Assembly (NCBI GenBank): GCA_029556545.1
Contig: JAKQEQ010000121.1
Coordinates: 1 to 53,741, forward strand
DNA: 53,741 nucleotides
Origin: Candidatus Hydrogenedentota bacterium
Lineage (GTDB): Bacteria; Hydrogenedentota; Hydrogenedentia; Hydrogenedentales; JAGMZX01
Direction: 5' to 3'
A model generated the notes under the pieces. It did no database searches. It had not been told where the DNA came from and saw only the letters and a list, made by a program, of their open reading frames with translations. Both the position numbers and the translations under genes were made by a program. Position 1 is the first letter of the stretch. Each line of letters opens with the position of its first letter. Of the stretch, positions 25,064-33,580 are shown one piece after another.

Positions 25064-26062
25064 TTATTGGACCGCCGCGTCGGCGGCCTCGGTTTCGCGG
25101 CGCGCCCCGGCCTCCGCCGCGAGACGGCGGATAATTTCCGGCGCTTCCGTCCAAAGCCACCAGACGTGCTCGACCATCGCCGTGAGGCGGTCATGCGTGA
25201 CGACTTCGGCGGGGGCGAGGGCCGCGCGCCACGCCGCTTCCTGCGCGCCGCTGTCACAACCGGCCAGATAGACCAAGGCAAGCCGCTCGCCCTTGCGCAA
25301 CGCCGCCGCCTCCTGCGGGGGAAACCACTGGCGGTCGAGCAGCATGCCTGAGGCTTGGCCGTGGGAACCGATAAATACGAAGCGGCCGTGTTCCAGCGCG
25401 GAGGCCAGGCTTTCCCGCGTCAACTTGCGAACGGTGACGCCGTTCTCGCCGAAACTGTCGAGGGCGGCGCGCGTCGCCGGGTGAAATGCGACGACGAAGA
25501 GCCAACGCGGGTACCGGTCCACGTCCTCATAGAGCAGGTACACATCGGCGGGCGCGTCATCGTCGCGCGCCGATCGCGACGCATAGGCGGCGAACACCGC
25601 AAGCACGACCAACGCGGCGTAGACGAAGCCCTGGACGGCGGCCGCCGTGACCACCACGGCGCGCCTGCGCGCCAGCGCGGCCACTCCCGGCAATTCCCAC
25701 ATCGAGCCGAGGATCGCGCCGCCGACCCCGTAGGCCCAGAACACGGCCCACGAGATCGCCAGCCAGCGGAAAAGGGTGAGCAGCCACTGTTCGAGCGCGA
25801 CGTTTTCGTACAGGTTCCGTTGATGCACCACAGCATAGGACACCGCGGCGGCGCAGATCACAAAAAAGATCGCTATAACAAAGAGGGCGAGGAACAGAAC
25901 CAAGGCCTGATCGCAATGATGCCTGAGGAAGCGTTCTCGGTGTCCGCGCAACGGCTGGACGTCCCCGCTCTTGAGAAGACGAAACGGCGCCCAGCCGAAG
26001 TAGAGGCTGAACGCGGTCAGCCGGTCGGCAAGGGGGCCGCGCATTGAAGAAATGGATTGCAT
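25064..26062 (-). CDS. Membrane protein with C-terminal CHAT/caspase-like motifs
   Basis: A 332-residue protein starting at ATG 26062, with GGAG 7 bases upstream. Three strong transmembrane segments are visible at about 52-80, 92-118 and 134-162. The following 170 residues are soluble. There, FVFIGSHGQASG (H234) and LVYLAGCDSGAQ (C269) are spaced and surrounded like the catalytic His-Gly and Cys dyad of clan CD (CHAT/caspase-like) peptidases, where an SHG motif precedes a hydrophobic strand ending in x-C-x-S/T-G. The match is by eye and the domain is short, so a degenerate or novel member is possible. Upstream genes are divergent. No obvious substrate, TPR or pore gene sits next to it. Confidence 0.65.
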   Translation of the reverse strand: MQSISSMRGPLADRLTAFSLYFGWAPFRLLKSGDVQPLRGHRERFLRHHCDQALVLFLALFVIAIFFVICAAAVSYAVVHQRNLYENVALEQWLLTLFRWLAISWAVFWAYGVGGAILGSMWELPGVAALARRRAVVVTAAAVQGFVYAALVVLAVFAAYASRSARDDDAPADVYLLYEDVDRYPRWLFVVAFHPATRAALDSFGENGVTVRKLTRESLASALEHGRFVFIGSHGQASGMLLDRQWFPPQEAAALRKGERLALVYLAGCDSGAQEAAWRAALAPAEVVTHDRLTAMVEHVWWLWTEAPEIIRRLAAEAGARRETEAADAAVQ

Positions 26063-26113
26063 GTATCCGCTCCGAGTGGAGTATAATATGCGCGACAAGG
26101 GGTTTCGAGACAA
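26057..26113. promoter_or_regulatory. Overlapping divergent promoters
   Basis: Plus strand: TTGCAT (26057-26062) and TATAAT (26082-26087), 19-bp spacer. Minus strand: TTGTCT (26113-26108) and TATTAT (26088-26083), 19-bp spacer. The two -10 elements share the same AT-rich bases. Leftward transcription would enter the CHAT-like gene within about 15 bases; rightward transcription would cross a possible 24-codon leader ORF (26133-26207) before the zinc-ribbon gene. Confidence 0.45.
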
Positions 26114-26252
26114 TTTGCGAAAGGGGATTGCGATGAAGGCGGGGAACGAGTCCAGTCGGCGACTACCGCGCCGGGGCGGCAGCCTCGCGGAATTCCCTAT
26201 TTATTGAAAAAGAAGCGGGTATCAGGTACTCTGACTGTGGAGGTGGCCCACT

Positions 26253-27278
26253 GTGACAGACACGGATGTGCCCTATCGCGAACAAGACGACATGCGGCTG
26301 TGCCCCATCTGCCGTATGCCGATCAGCGTCTTGGCAACCAGGTGTCGTCACTGCGGCGGCGAAGTCGCCCGCCCGAGAAAAAAGGAAGCCAGCCTCACCA
26401 TACGCGACCTTGGGGGGGATGCACCGGCCTCGTATACCCCGTCCGGCGATGTGATCGAGGCCATCGAGGCGTTCCGCGCCGAGGTGCTCTCGGGACAGCA
26501 AGCGGAGAAGGCCGGGCCAGAGGTGCCGCAGGGGGACTTGGGTTTGCCGGCCTTGGATGCCAGCAGCCGGGACTTGATGGAGTTTGCGCTCGGCTCGTCG
26601 AGCGTCGCCACCCCGCCGCCGCGCACCGCGCGGCAACCTGCGGGAGTGTCGCGACTGTTGTTAGGGCTCGGCGTGGCGGTGGCCGTGTTGTTCTGCCTTG
26701 TGTTCGCGTACCGGATCGTCGAGGGGCTGCGAGGCGACACCGGTCCGCAGGGGCCCGTGTTTCACAATCGTGCGCCCGAAATCATGCATACGCAGGGCAG
26801 CGGAATCGAAGCGCTGCGCGCGGCCCTGGAAGCCTTCTCGAACGCGCCGTCTTCCGAGAATCGGGAAATTCTCGACGAAGCGCGCGACTACTTCGTAAAG
26901 GAAATCGACGGCTTGCTCAACGCCGACCCGTGGGAGGTCGACTTATTGCAGAAGGCGTCCCGCCTCACGAGCGAGGCCATCACCATCGATAACGACGCGC
27001 GTATCCGGGAGGTGCGCCAGCAGGTCCTTGACGAGTTCGCCGCGTACTCGATGTTTCTCCGCGTGAAACCCGACGAGAAGGCAGTCATCTTCAAGAAAAG
27101 CGCGGACGCCGTCGACGAGGAGGTCGTCGGCGTGGGCGACTTGCTGGGCGGCCGTTTCGAAGTGCTGAACGTCACCCCGCGTCAGGTCCGTCTTGAAGAC
27201 ACGCGGCGCGCGGGGCGCGGGGGAGGCCGCCTACTGATTTATTGGGTGGAGCGGGGGCGCTTGGCGCCCGCGGGATGA
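26253..27278 (+). CDS. Zinc-ribbon, single-pass membrane protein
   Basis: A 341-residue protein of unknown function. It starts with GTG 26253, supported by GGAGGT at 26239-26244. Residues 17-34 (CPICRMPISVLATRCRHC) form a two-CxxC zinc ribbon. A disordered acidic/Pro-rich region follows, and residues about 130-152 (VSRLLLGLGVAVAVLFCLVFAY) form one membrane helix. The C-terminal half, on the far side of the membrane, is helical and charged (EALRAALEAFSNAPSSENREILDEARDYF) and ends in a short beta-rich part. Zinc ribbon plus one helix plus extracytoplasmic domain is common in uncharacterised planctomycete-like proteins. It is the first of a run of plus-strand genes to 33572, and shares a divergent promoter region with the CHAT-like gene. 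Confidence 0.8.
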   Translation: MTDTDVPYREQDDMRLCPICRMPISVLATRCRHCGGEVARPRKKEASLTIRDLGGDAPASYTPSGDVIEAIEAFRAEVLSGQQAEKAGPEVPQGDLGLPALDASSRDLMEFALGSSSVATPPPRTARQPAGVSRLLLGLGVAVAVLFCLVFAYRIVEGLRGDTGPQGPVFHNRAPEIMHTQGSGIEALRAALEAFSNAPSSENREILDEARDYFVKEIDGLLNADPWEVDLLQKASRLTSEAITIDNDARIREVRQQVLDEFAAYSMFLRVKPDEKAVIFKKSADAVDEEVVGVGDLLGGRFEVLNVTPRQVRLEDTRRAGRGGGRLLIYWVERGRLAPAG

Positions 27279-27305
27279 ATGCGATTCGCGCCGGGGCGGG
27301 GCGGA

Positions 27306-27316
27306 TATGCTAGAAT
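27306..27316 (+). promoter_or_regulatory. Extended -10 promoter element
   Basis: TATGCTAGAATGCG, with TAGAAT at 27311-27316, lies 80 bp before ATG 27396. It resembles the folD and pyrF promoter elements. No clear -35. Confidence 0.4.
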
Positions 27317-27395
27317 GCGCGGCGACCGCGTGGGTAAGCGAAGAGGTGAGGGGCGCTGTTTGCGCGTTTCCAGTAAGGAAGAGGATGCCCGGACC

Positions 27396-28001
27396 ATGAT
27401 GCCCAGAATTGGACTTTTTCTTGTGTTGGTGCTTCTTGTTGCGGGAGTCTCCGCGTGCGCGGGCAACGGCAAGCGCATCGACGCAAGCGCGCCAATGGAC
27501 GCGGACGACGTCGCGTCCACCCAGGAAGACGCGCTTCGGCGCCTGGTCGCGCGCCACATCGCATCGGCGCAACGCGGCCAGGACGACGCGCGGAGCGACC
27601 TCGTCTTTCGCAGGCCCTATTACTTCAAGGAATACAGCGTCTATCCGAACGGTCCCGACGATTTCGACGTGCGGCTGCGTGAGACGGAATCGCGCTCGGC
27701 CCCGCTGGCCGCGGAGGCGAATATCGAGAAGCAGCGTTTCGCCACCCGGCTTCACCGCAAGCGCGATCAGGCGCGGGCGGACGGCAATTTCTTGCGCGAT
27801 ACCGGTGTCGAGACCATCACTTACCAGTGGCAGGGCGGGCAATGGAAGCGCGTGGGCGCGCTGTTCGTGGCGGAGAAGACGGAGGAATACGTCAACGGAG
27901 AATGGGTCTCGCCGCGGGAGGAAATCCGGCGCACGGTCGCGGAGGAGGAGGAAAAAGGGTGGTGGGGGCGCACGTGGGGCAGGATCACCGGTATCTTTTA
28001 G
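27396..28001 (+). CDS. Putative lipoprotein, unknown function
   Basis: A 201-residue protein. ATG 27396 (a second ATG follows at once) is selected because it opens a short lipoprotein signal peptide, MMPRIGLFLVLVLLVAGVSAC, with the lipid-carrying cysteine at about 21. The mature part is charged and soluble, with RRPYYFKEYSVYPNGPDDFDVRLRETESRSAPLAAE (about 70-105) and TYQWQGGQWKRVGALFVAEKTEEYVNGEW (about 145-175), suggesting repeated beta hairpins. The last 20 residues are acidic, then Trp-rich (EEEEKGWWGRTWGR). I do not know the family. It lies between the zinc-ribbon protein and a polytopic membrane protein, 45 bp before the latter. Confidence 0.75.
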   Translation: MMPRIGLFLVLVLLVAGVSACAGNGKRIDASAPMDADDVASTQEDALRRLVARHIASAQRGQDDARSDLVFRRPYYFKEYSVYPNGPDDFDVRLRETESRSAPLAAEANIEKQRFATRLHRKRDQARADGNFLRDTGVETITYQWQGGQWKRVGALFVAEKTEEYVNGEWVSPREEIRRTVAEEEEKGWWGRTWGRITGIF

Positions 28002-28046
28002 AGGCACCGTGCTCGCACGGGCAAACAGGCGCGCGCGCGAACGCTG

Positions 28047-29315
28047 ATGTGGAACAACCGTATCCCCGAGTACCTCGCGTGGCTGCTCATAGCGGCGGCA
28101 GCCGTTATCGTGGCGCGCGCCACGCACGTACAGTACCTTGGCGATAGCGCGAATAGTCGTCTGGCCACGGTGTGGGCCTTGGTGCACGAAGGCGTATGGC
28201 ACATCGACCTGCCGAATCCCTTTGAGCCCGGAACGGTGGACAAGGTTGAAATCGACGGCCACTTGTATTCGACGAAGCCGCCGGTCCTGCCCCTGCTCAT
28301 GACGGGCGAGTACTACACCATGCGCGGCCTGCTCGAATGGGACCTCTCCCAACGCGAAGACGCGCGGCGTATTGTGCGCGTGATGACCGTGACCCTCATC
28401 GGCGTGGCTTACGTGGCCGCGCTGGTCTTCTTTCTGCTCATAGCGCGCTGGTGCATCCCCGGCCCGTGGACGCGCCTCGCGGCGCTGTTCAGTCTTGCGT
28501 TCGCGACGCAACTCATCGGTTTCGCGACGCACATCGACAACCACCTCCCCGCCGCGGGCGCGCTCATGGCGGCGCTATACTTTGCGGCGGGGTTGTGTTC
28601 GGGGCGTCTTGCGCCGCAGTGGCATCGTTTCACGCTGTTCGGCCTCTGCGGCGGCTTGGTCTTCACCTTCGACATGCCGGTAACCATCTTCATCGTCTTC
28701 GCCGGTCTGTGGCTGGTCGTGCGTTTCCCAAGACAGACGCTCCTCTGGACCACGCTCGGTCTCGCCGCGCCCCTGGCGGTGCATTTCGCGGTTATGGTTG
28801 CCGTCACGGGAAGTCCGCTGCCCATCCAGATGCGGCACGAACTGTATCTCTATGCGGCCTCGTACTGGCGCAATCCGGGCGGCCTTGACGCGCTGAACGA
28901 GCCGAAGTTGACGTACCTCTTTCATATGACCTTCGGGCGCTTCGGCAGCTTCACCCTCTTCCCGGTGCTCCTTGTCGGTTTGATCGGCGCGGCGTGGACC
29001 TGCCGCGACTCGGGCGACGCCGCCCGCGGCTGGATCGCCGGGGCCGCCGCGGCCTTCGCCGTCATGACGGCCTACTACGTCCTGCGCACCAACAATTACG
29101 GCGGCGCGGCCTATGGATTCCGCTGGCACATCGCGGTCATGCCGGTCCTGCTGCTCATGGGCGCGCCCGTGTGGAACCGCATGACCCGCCCGTGGCACTG
29201 GGCATTATGGTGCCTTGCGGCGGCGGTTTCCTGCTATAGTGCCTGGGAGTGTTTCCAGGCCCCGTGGGGCGAACATCAGGAGTGGACCTGCCGCGTCTTC
29301 GGCACGGCGTATTGA
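28047..29315 (+). CDS. Polytopic membrane protein, GT-C glycosyltransferase-like
   Basis: A 422-residue integral membrane protein with about nine or ten hydrophobic helices. The first extracytoplasmic loop after helix 1 contains YLGDSANSRLATVWALVHEG and IDGHLYSTKPPVLPLL (about 31-90), an acidic/Asp-containing and KPP-containing arrangement like that of GT-C (ArnT/PMT-type) glycosyltransferases, which use polyprenyl-phosphate sugars. The membrane topology also fits. The identity is a family-level guess; the catalytic Asp is not certain. It lies in a plus-strand run, 45 bp before the SDR gene, and may belong to the same transcription unit as that gene. Substrate unknown. Confidence 0.72.
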   Translation: MWNNRIPEYLAWLLIAAAAVIVARATHVQYLGDSANSRLATVWALVHEGVWHIDLPNPFEPGTVDKVEIDGHLYSTKPPVLPLLMTGEYYTMRGLLEWDLSQREDARRIVRVMTVTLIGVAYVAALVFFLLIARWCIPGPWTRLAALFSLAFATQLIGFATHIDNHLPAAGALMAALYFAAGLCSGRLAPQWHRFTLFGLCGGLVFTFDMPVTIFIVFAGLWLVVRFPRQTLLWTTLGLAAPLAVHFAVMVAVTGSPLPIQMRHELYLYAASYWRNPGGLDALNEPKLTYLFHMTFGRFGSFTLFPVLLVGLIGAAWTCRDSGDAARGWIAGAAAAFAVMTAYYVLRTNNYGGAAYGFRWHIAVMPVLLLMGAPVWNRMTRPWHWALWCLAAAVSCYSAWECFQAPWGEHQEWTCRVFGTAY

Positions 29316-29360
29316 GGGGGCGCCGTCCGGAGCCTGGCGCGGCCTCGAAAGGGATGCACG

Positions 29361-30455
29361 ATGGCGACGGGTGGACGTTTGATTACCGGCGCGGGAGGCT
29401 TCATCGGACGCAATATTCTCCCGCATTATTATGACCGCGAGGACTGCATTCTTTACCTTCTCGAACACGGGCAATTTGTGGACAGGCTGCGGCGATATCT
29501 CGACGCGCACGTGCCCCCAAGCGCGCGGGATCGTTTCCGGGTCGTTTCCGGCGACATTACGCAGGCGGGCTTGGGGCTCGATGCCGCGACGGCGGATGAA
29601 ATGCGCGGCAACGTGAGCCGGTGCATTCACCTCGCGGCAATCTATCACCTCGCGGTGCCGGAAGACGCGGCTCGGCGCGTCAACGTGGACGGCACGCGGA
29701 ACGTGCTCGATTTCCTGGAGCAGTGCCCAAATCTGCAACGGCTTGGATTCGCCAGCACGACCGCCATTGTCGGCAGCTACTCGGGCCTCTACACGGAGGA
29801 TGACTTCGACAAGGGGCAGACCTTCAAGAATTACTACGAAGAGACGAAATTCCTGTCGGAAAAGCTCGTGCGCGATCGGTGGGACCGTATCCCGAGCGTC
29901 ATTTATCGCCCCGGCTACGCCGTGGGCCACTCGAAGACCGGCGCCATCGAAAAGATCGACGGGCCGTACTACGCCTTCACGATGATCAAGCGACGCATGC
30001 ACCTGGCCGCGCCGAACGCGCCGCACGTCAAATTTCACGCGGCCCCGGTCGATTTTGTGGCAGCGGGCATGTATCACCTCCTCGAAGACCCGGATACGGC
30101 GCATCAGGCGTATTACCTCACCGACCCCGATCCCGTTTCCTACAACGACTTCTATAAGCTGGCCTGCGAGGCCCTCGGGACGTTCAAGCCGCTGCTGTGG
30201 CTGCCGCCCGGGATGATCAAGCCGTTGATGCGCCTGCCCTTTACCGATCGGATCACCGGTGTGCCTTACTCCGCCTTCCAATACAGTTATCACCCCATCG
30301 AGTACGACACGAGCAAGGCGCGGGCGGCCCTCGAACCGCACGGCGTGCGGTGTCCGCCGCTGCGCGACTATATCGGCGTGCTCGCCCGCTACTTCCTCGA
30401 GCATTACCGCGATCCCGCGCTGCGCCGCGGCGACTGGCTCGCCGCCACGACCTAG
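29361..30455 (+). CDS. Extended SDR / NAD-dependent epimerase-reductase
   Basis: A 364-residue cytosolic protein with the Rossmann start LITGAGGFIGRN (8-19, TGxxGxxG type). It has the downstream CIHLAAIYHLAVP (NAG-like region, about 92-104), a serine/threonine in FASTTAIVGSY and the catalytic YYEETK (about 160-165, YxxxK). The pattern INVDGTRNVLDF-like (VNVDGTRNVLDF) and the long C-terminal substrate region resemble NAD_binding_4 or epimerase-type extended SDRs, for example acyl-CoA reductases or steroid/sugar epimerases. Exact substrate cannot be told. AAAGGGA lies about 8 bases before ATG 29361. Transcribed with the upstream membrane protein, with a gap of 45 bp. Confidence 0.88.
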   Translation: MATGGRLITGAGGFIGRNILPHYYDREDCILYLLEHGQFVDRLRRYLDAHVPPSARDRFRVVSGDITQAGLGLDAATADEMRGNVSRCIHLAAIYHLAVPEDAARRVNVDGTRNVLDFLEQCPNLQRLGFASTTAIVGSYSGLYTEDDFDKGQTFKNYYEETKFLSEKLVRDRWDRIPSVIYRPGYAVGHSKTGAIEKIDGPYYAFTMIKRRMHLAAPNAPHVKFHAAPVDFVAAGMYHLLEDPDTAHQAYYLTDPDPVSYNDFYKLACEALGTFKPLLWLPPGMIKPLMRLPFTDRITGVPYSAFQYSYHPIEYDTSKARAALEPHGVRCPPLRDYIGVLARYFLEHYRDPALRRGDWLAATT

Positions 30456-30545
30456 CGGGCGGTCCCTGCCGCGACCGCGGACTTGGAGTTGCCGGTGTGG
30501 GTTCAGTAGGATGACGTAATCCGCCAGGAAGGAAGGAGCAGGCCG

Positions 30546-31676
30546 GTGACTCTTTGCGCAGTTCTCGCCACATTCGCGTTCGGGGCCGCGGCACTGACCG
30601 GACAAGTCGTGGACGCCGCCGGGAATCCGGCGGCGGGCGCGCGTGTGTTTCTCGAACCCGGGCTCGAGGGGGAATTGATCGAGGGGCGGGTCGCCGCTGA
30701 CGGGCGCTTTTCCTTCGATGATGTCGCGCCCGGGGCGGTGGGGGTTATTGCGGCGGCGCCGGGATACGGGCACGCGGGGCGGCATTTCAATCTTGGCCTT
30801 GACGACGTGGTATCGCCCTTCACACTGCGCATGGCGCCTGCGGGCCGTATCGCGGGCCGAGTGCTTACGGAGAAAGGTAAGCCCATTGCGGGTGCGCGCG
30901 TTACGCGGGTCGCCCTGCTTGGCGACGAGAAGGTGGGCATTCCGCTGACGAAGTTGCGGACGTTCGGCATTGCCGAGCCCTGGAGTGATGCCGACGGTAG
31001 ATTCGCCGTCGAGCAGCTCCCGGAAGGCGGAACGGTCGCGTTGAAGGTAAACCATCCTGACTATGCGCAGGAGGGCACAACCGACGTGCGCGTGGGGGAC
31101 GAGAACGTGCGCGTCACGCTCACGCCCGGCGTTATCGCCGAGGGGAGCGTCCTCACGCGGCACGAGCAAATGGCCGTGGCTAACGTCGAGGTTGTCTTCC
31201 AGAATGCCGCGCCGCCGCACGACACCGTGATCGCACATACGGATGGTCGCGGCCGGTTTCAGGTTCGTCTGAAGCCCGGCGCTTATCTCGCGCGCGCGGC
31301 CGGCGGCGGCTACCGCAGCCCCGGCTTGATCCCGGTGGCAATCAGCACGGACGCGCCCCGGCAGGTCGTACGGCTTCAGGCCGTTCGCACGGGCCGCATC
31401 CGCGGGACGGTGAAGGATGCCGTATCCGGCGAGCCGGTGCGGGGCGTGCGCGTGCTCCTTGAATCGAGCGGTAACGTCGCCGCGCTCGTGCGTACCGGTG
31501 CGACGGGCGAGTTCGACTTCGAGGCCGCGGCGGGCCAGAACGTCGTGCGTATCGATGCCGCGCCGGGCTACGCGCCCCCCGCGATCAACACGGTGTCCGC
31601 CACCGTGACCGAAGGGCAAGAACTGACGCTGCCAGGTTTCTGGCTGGCGCCGTTGCCCGTCGAGAAAGGACCCTAG
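30546..31676 (+). CDS. Exported protein with carboxypeptidase-regulatory-like repeats
   Basis: A 376-residue protein that begins at GTG 30546 after AAGGAG. It has a short, weakly hydrophobic N-terminus (MTLCAVLATFAFGAAALTG), read as a signal peptide. The mature chain is built from about four beta-sandwich repeats of the CarboxypepD_reg/transthyretin-like type, each opening with a GxVxDxxGxPxxGARV pattern: GQVVDAAGNPAAGARV, GRVLTEKGKPIAGARV, a more divergent third, and GTVKDAVSGEPVRGVRV. Such domains bind no known catalytic metal and act as structural or binding modules. The next gene starts at the base after its stop and has the same kind of repeats, so the pair is co-transcribed and probably works together. 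A conserved binding partner is unknown. Confidence 0.82.
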   Translation: MTLCAVLATFAFGAAALTGQVVDAAGNPAAGARVFLEPGLEGELIEGRVAADGRFSFDDVAPGAVGVIAAAPGYGHAGRHFNLGLDDVVSPFTLRMAPAGRIAGRVLTEKGKPIAGARVTRVALLGDEKVGIPLTKLRTFGIAEPWSDADGRFAVEQLPEGGTVALKVNHPDYAQEGTTDVRVGDENVRVTLTPGVIAEGSVLTRHEQMAVANVEVVFQNAAPPHDTVIAHTDGRGRFQVRLKPGAYLARAAGGGYRSPGLIPVAISTDAPRQVVRLQAVRTGRIRGTVKDAVSGEPVRGVRVLLESSGNVAALVRTGATGEFDFEAAAGQNVVRIDAAPGYAPPAINTVSATVTEGQELTLPGFWLAPLPVEKGP

Positions 31677-33572
31677 GTGGCGCCCCGGTCGTCAGTTCGT
31701 GGTACACGCTTCAGCGTGCCTCTTGTTCGTAGTACACGCTTTAGCGTGCTCTTCCTGTGGGTATTCCTGCTTGCCATAACGAACGTTCCCGCCCTGGAGT
31801 TGCGCGGGCGCGTCGTCGATCCGGACCAGCACCCGGCGCCCGAGGCCGCCCTTTGGCTGGTTCAGGACCGCGTGGTCAGCGCAGCGAAGGCCGGCGCGGA
31901 CGGCACCTTCCGTTTCGAGGATGTTGCCGTGGGGCCGGTCGAGGTGGTGGCGCGGAAACAGGGCCTGGCGCTCGGCGGCTACACGGGGTTTGTGGTCGAC
32001 GACGGCGAGATTCTTGTCCAGCTTGCCCGGCCCGCGGAACTGCCGTTGCGCATTCTCGGCCCGGACTACGCGCCGCTGGCGGGGGCGCGCATTCGGCGCA
32101 TGATGATCAACAACCTGTTTCATGTTTCCGTCGAAGACCTTGTGGAGACGGGGTTCCCGCAGTTGCGCAGCGACGATGACGGCAACCTGGTTATCGCCGA
32201 ACTGCCTGAAGACGCTTATCTGCGCTTTACGGTGACGCACCTCGACTATGCCGACGCGAACGTGCCCTATCTGCCTATTTTGAAGTCGCGGCAGGACATC
32301 GTGCTTTCGCCCGGTATCGAGTTGCGCGGGCGCGTCACGGCGTCCGGCAAGGGCGTTGCCCGGGCGCGCGTGGCCGTGTTCGTCCAGTCGGACAAGGGCG
32401 ACGTGGGCATTACGGAGACGATCAGCGACGCGGAAGGCTTCTATCGGGTATGTCTTCCCGACGGCGAGTACCGCCTTGCCGTGCGGCATCCTGATTACGC
32501 CACGCCGCCGCCGCAACCCGTGCTGCTCGCCGACCCGCGCAAAGCGTACAGCGCCGATCTCACGCTTCTGCCGCCGCGCATTATCGAGGGGCGCATCATC
32601 GGGGAAGAAGATGTGTCGATGCCGGGGGTCCGGGTGGCGTATCGCGTCGGGAACATCGTATATGAGGAGACGTTGACGCAGCCGGACGGCGCGTTCCAGC
32701 TCAAGGTGGGGACACAGAAGGGCATGGTCCAGGTGTTGCCGCCGCCCGGTTTTCTGAGCGAAGACACGGCCACCATCACGTTTGATCTCGAGGACAAGGA
32801 GTACGCGCGTATTTCACCGATTCGCTTGATCCCTCTGCCGGAGATTCATGGGCGCGTCTCGGAGGCCGACGGCACGCCGGCGGCTCGCGCGTTGTTAAGT
32901 TCCCTGAATCTCGCGCCGCCGTTCTGGGCCATCGCGGACGAGGAGGGGCGCTTCGCCATTCGTCTCGCTGCGGTGCCGGGGACGGCGGATGTCCTGTTCC
33001 GCGCCGAGCACCGACTGCGCTTCTTGCGCGCCGACTTCGCGTTTGACCCGCGCAAGAAGGAAGCCGTCGAGGTGAAGTTGACGTCGTTCGACCCGGACCT
33101 CGCGGAGCGGCCCGCGGAACCGCCGCACAACAACCTTTCCCACCTCGTCGGCAAGAAAGCGCCTGAGTTCCGGTGCGACGCCTGGTTCAACGGCGTTCCG
33201 CTCACGCTTACCGACCTTGCGGGCAAGGTGATCGTGCTCACGTTCTGGGGCGGCTTCGACGACAGCCCAACCGCCATAAACCGCCTCGCCGAACTGTGCG
33301 CGCTCCACGATCTCCTGCGTGACATCGAGGACGTCGCCTTCGTCGCGGTGCACGACGCCAGTTCCGAGCCGGCGCAGGTCGAACAGTACATCGAACGGTT
33401 CCGGTTGCCGTTCCCCGTGGGCATCGACGCCGACCCCTTCGTCAGTTTCGTCAATTACGGCGTCAACTTCATCCCCCAGACCGTGGTTATCGACAAGAAA
33501 GGCGTCCTCCGCTATTACCGGGTCGAGGGGCGGCTGCTGGAACTCATCAAAGCCCTCCGCCGCCGAGGATAA
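31677..33572 (+). CDS. Exported repeat protein with C-terminal redoxin lacking CxxC
   Basis: A 631-residue protein starting with GTG 31677, the base after the previous stop, with AAAGGA 6 bases upstream. The first 26 codons include two tandem copies of an interspersed hairpin repeat (RGTRFSV and RSTRFSV), which give a basic n-region, followed by a hydrophobic core (VLFLWVFLLAITNVPA). Residues about 43-475 carry carboxypeptidase-regulatory-like repeats. Residues about 480-631 are an AhpC/TSA-TlpA-like thioredoxin fold (GKKAPEFRCDAWFNG, KVIVLTFWGGF, IPQTVVIDKKGVLRYYRVEG). The usual WCxxC is replaced by WGGF, so classical thiol exchange is unlikely; one Cys remains upstream (FRCDAW). Function is unknown; a binding or scaffold role is inferred. 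Confidence 0.85.
   Translation: MAPRSSVRGTRFSVPLVRSTRFSVLFLWVFLLAITNVPALELRGRVVDPDQHPAPEAALWLVQDRVVSAAKAGADGTFRFEDVAVGPVEVVARKQGLALGGYTGFVVDDGEILVQLARPAELPLRILGPDYAPLAGARIRRMMINNLFHVSVEDLVETGFPQLRSDDDGNLVIAELPEDAYLRFTVTHLDYADANVPYLPILKSRQDIVLSPGIELRGRVTASGKGVARARVAVFVQSDKGDVGITETISDAEGFYRVCLPDGEYRLAVRHPDYATPPPQPVLLADPRKAYSADLTLLPPRIIEGRIIGEEDVSMPGVRVAYRVGNIVYEETLTQPDGAFQLKVGTQKGMVQVLPPPGFLSEDTATITFDLEDKEYARISPIRLIPLPEIHGRVSEADGTPAARALLSSLNLAPPFWAIADEEGRFAIRLAAVPGTADVLFRAEHRLRFLRADFAFDPRKKEAVEVKLTSFDPDLAERPAEPPHNNLSHLVGKKAPEFRCDAWFNGVPLTLTDLAGKVIVLTFWGGFDDSPTAINRLAELCALHDLLRDIEDVAFVAVHDASSEPAQVEQYIERFRLPFPVGIDADPFVSFVNYGVNFIPQTVVIDKKGVLRYYRVEGRLLELIKALRRRG
31695..31753 (+). repeat. Interspersed hairpin repeat inside a coding region, two copies
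   Basis: Two direct copies with a 30-bp period: GTTCGTGGTACACGCTTCAG... (31695-31724) and GTTCGTAGTACACGCTTTAG... (31725-31753). Each has the inverted pair CACGCT/AGCGTG. The copies match the intergenic elements at 17062-17087, 33581-33631 and 39526-39582. Here the repeat lies downstream of the best start codon and is in frame (30 bp = 10 codons). Confidence 0.8.
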
Positions 33573-33580
33573 GCCTCGCC

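Noticed and set aside
29205-31619. Minus-strand frame of about 800 codons
   Set aside because: Shadow of the SDR and regulatory-like repeat genes; rich in Arg/His/Ala with no recognisable domain.
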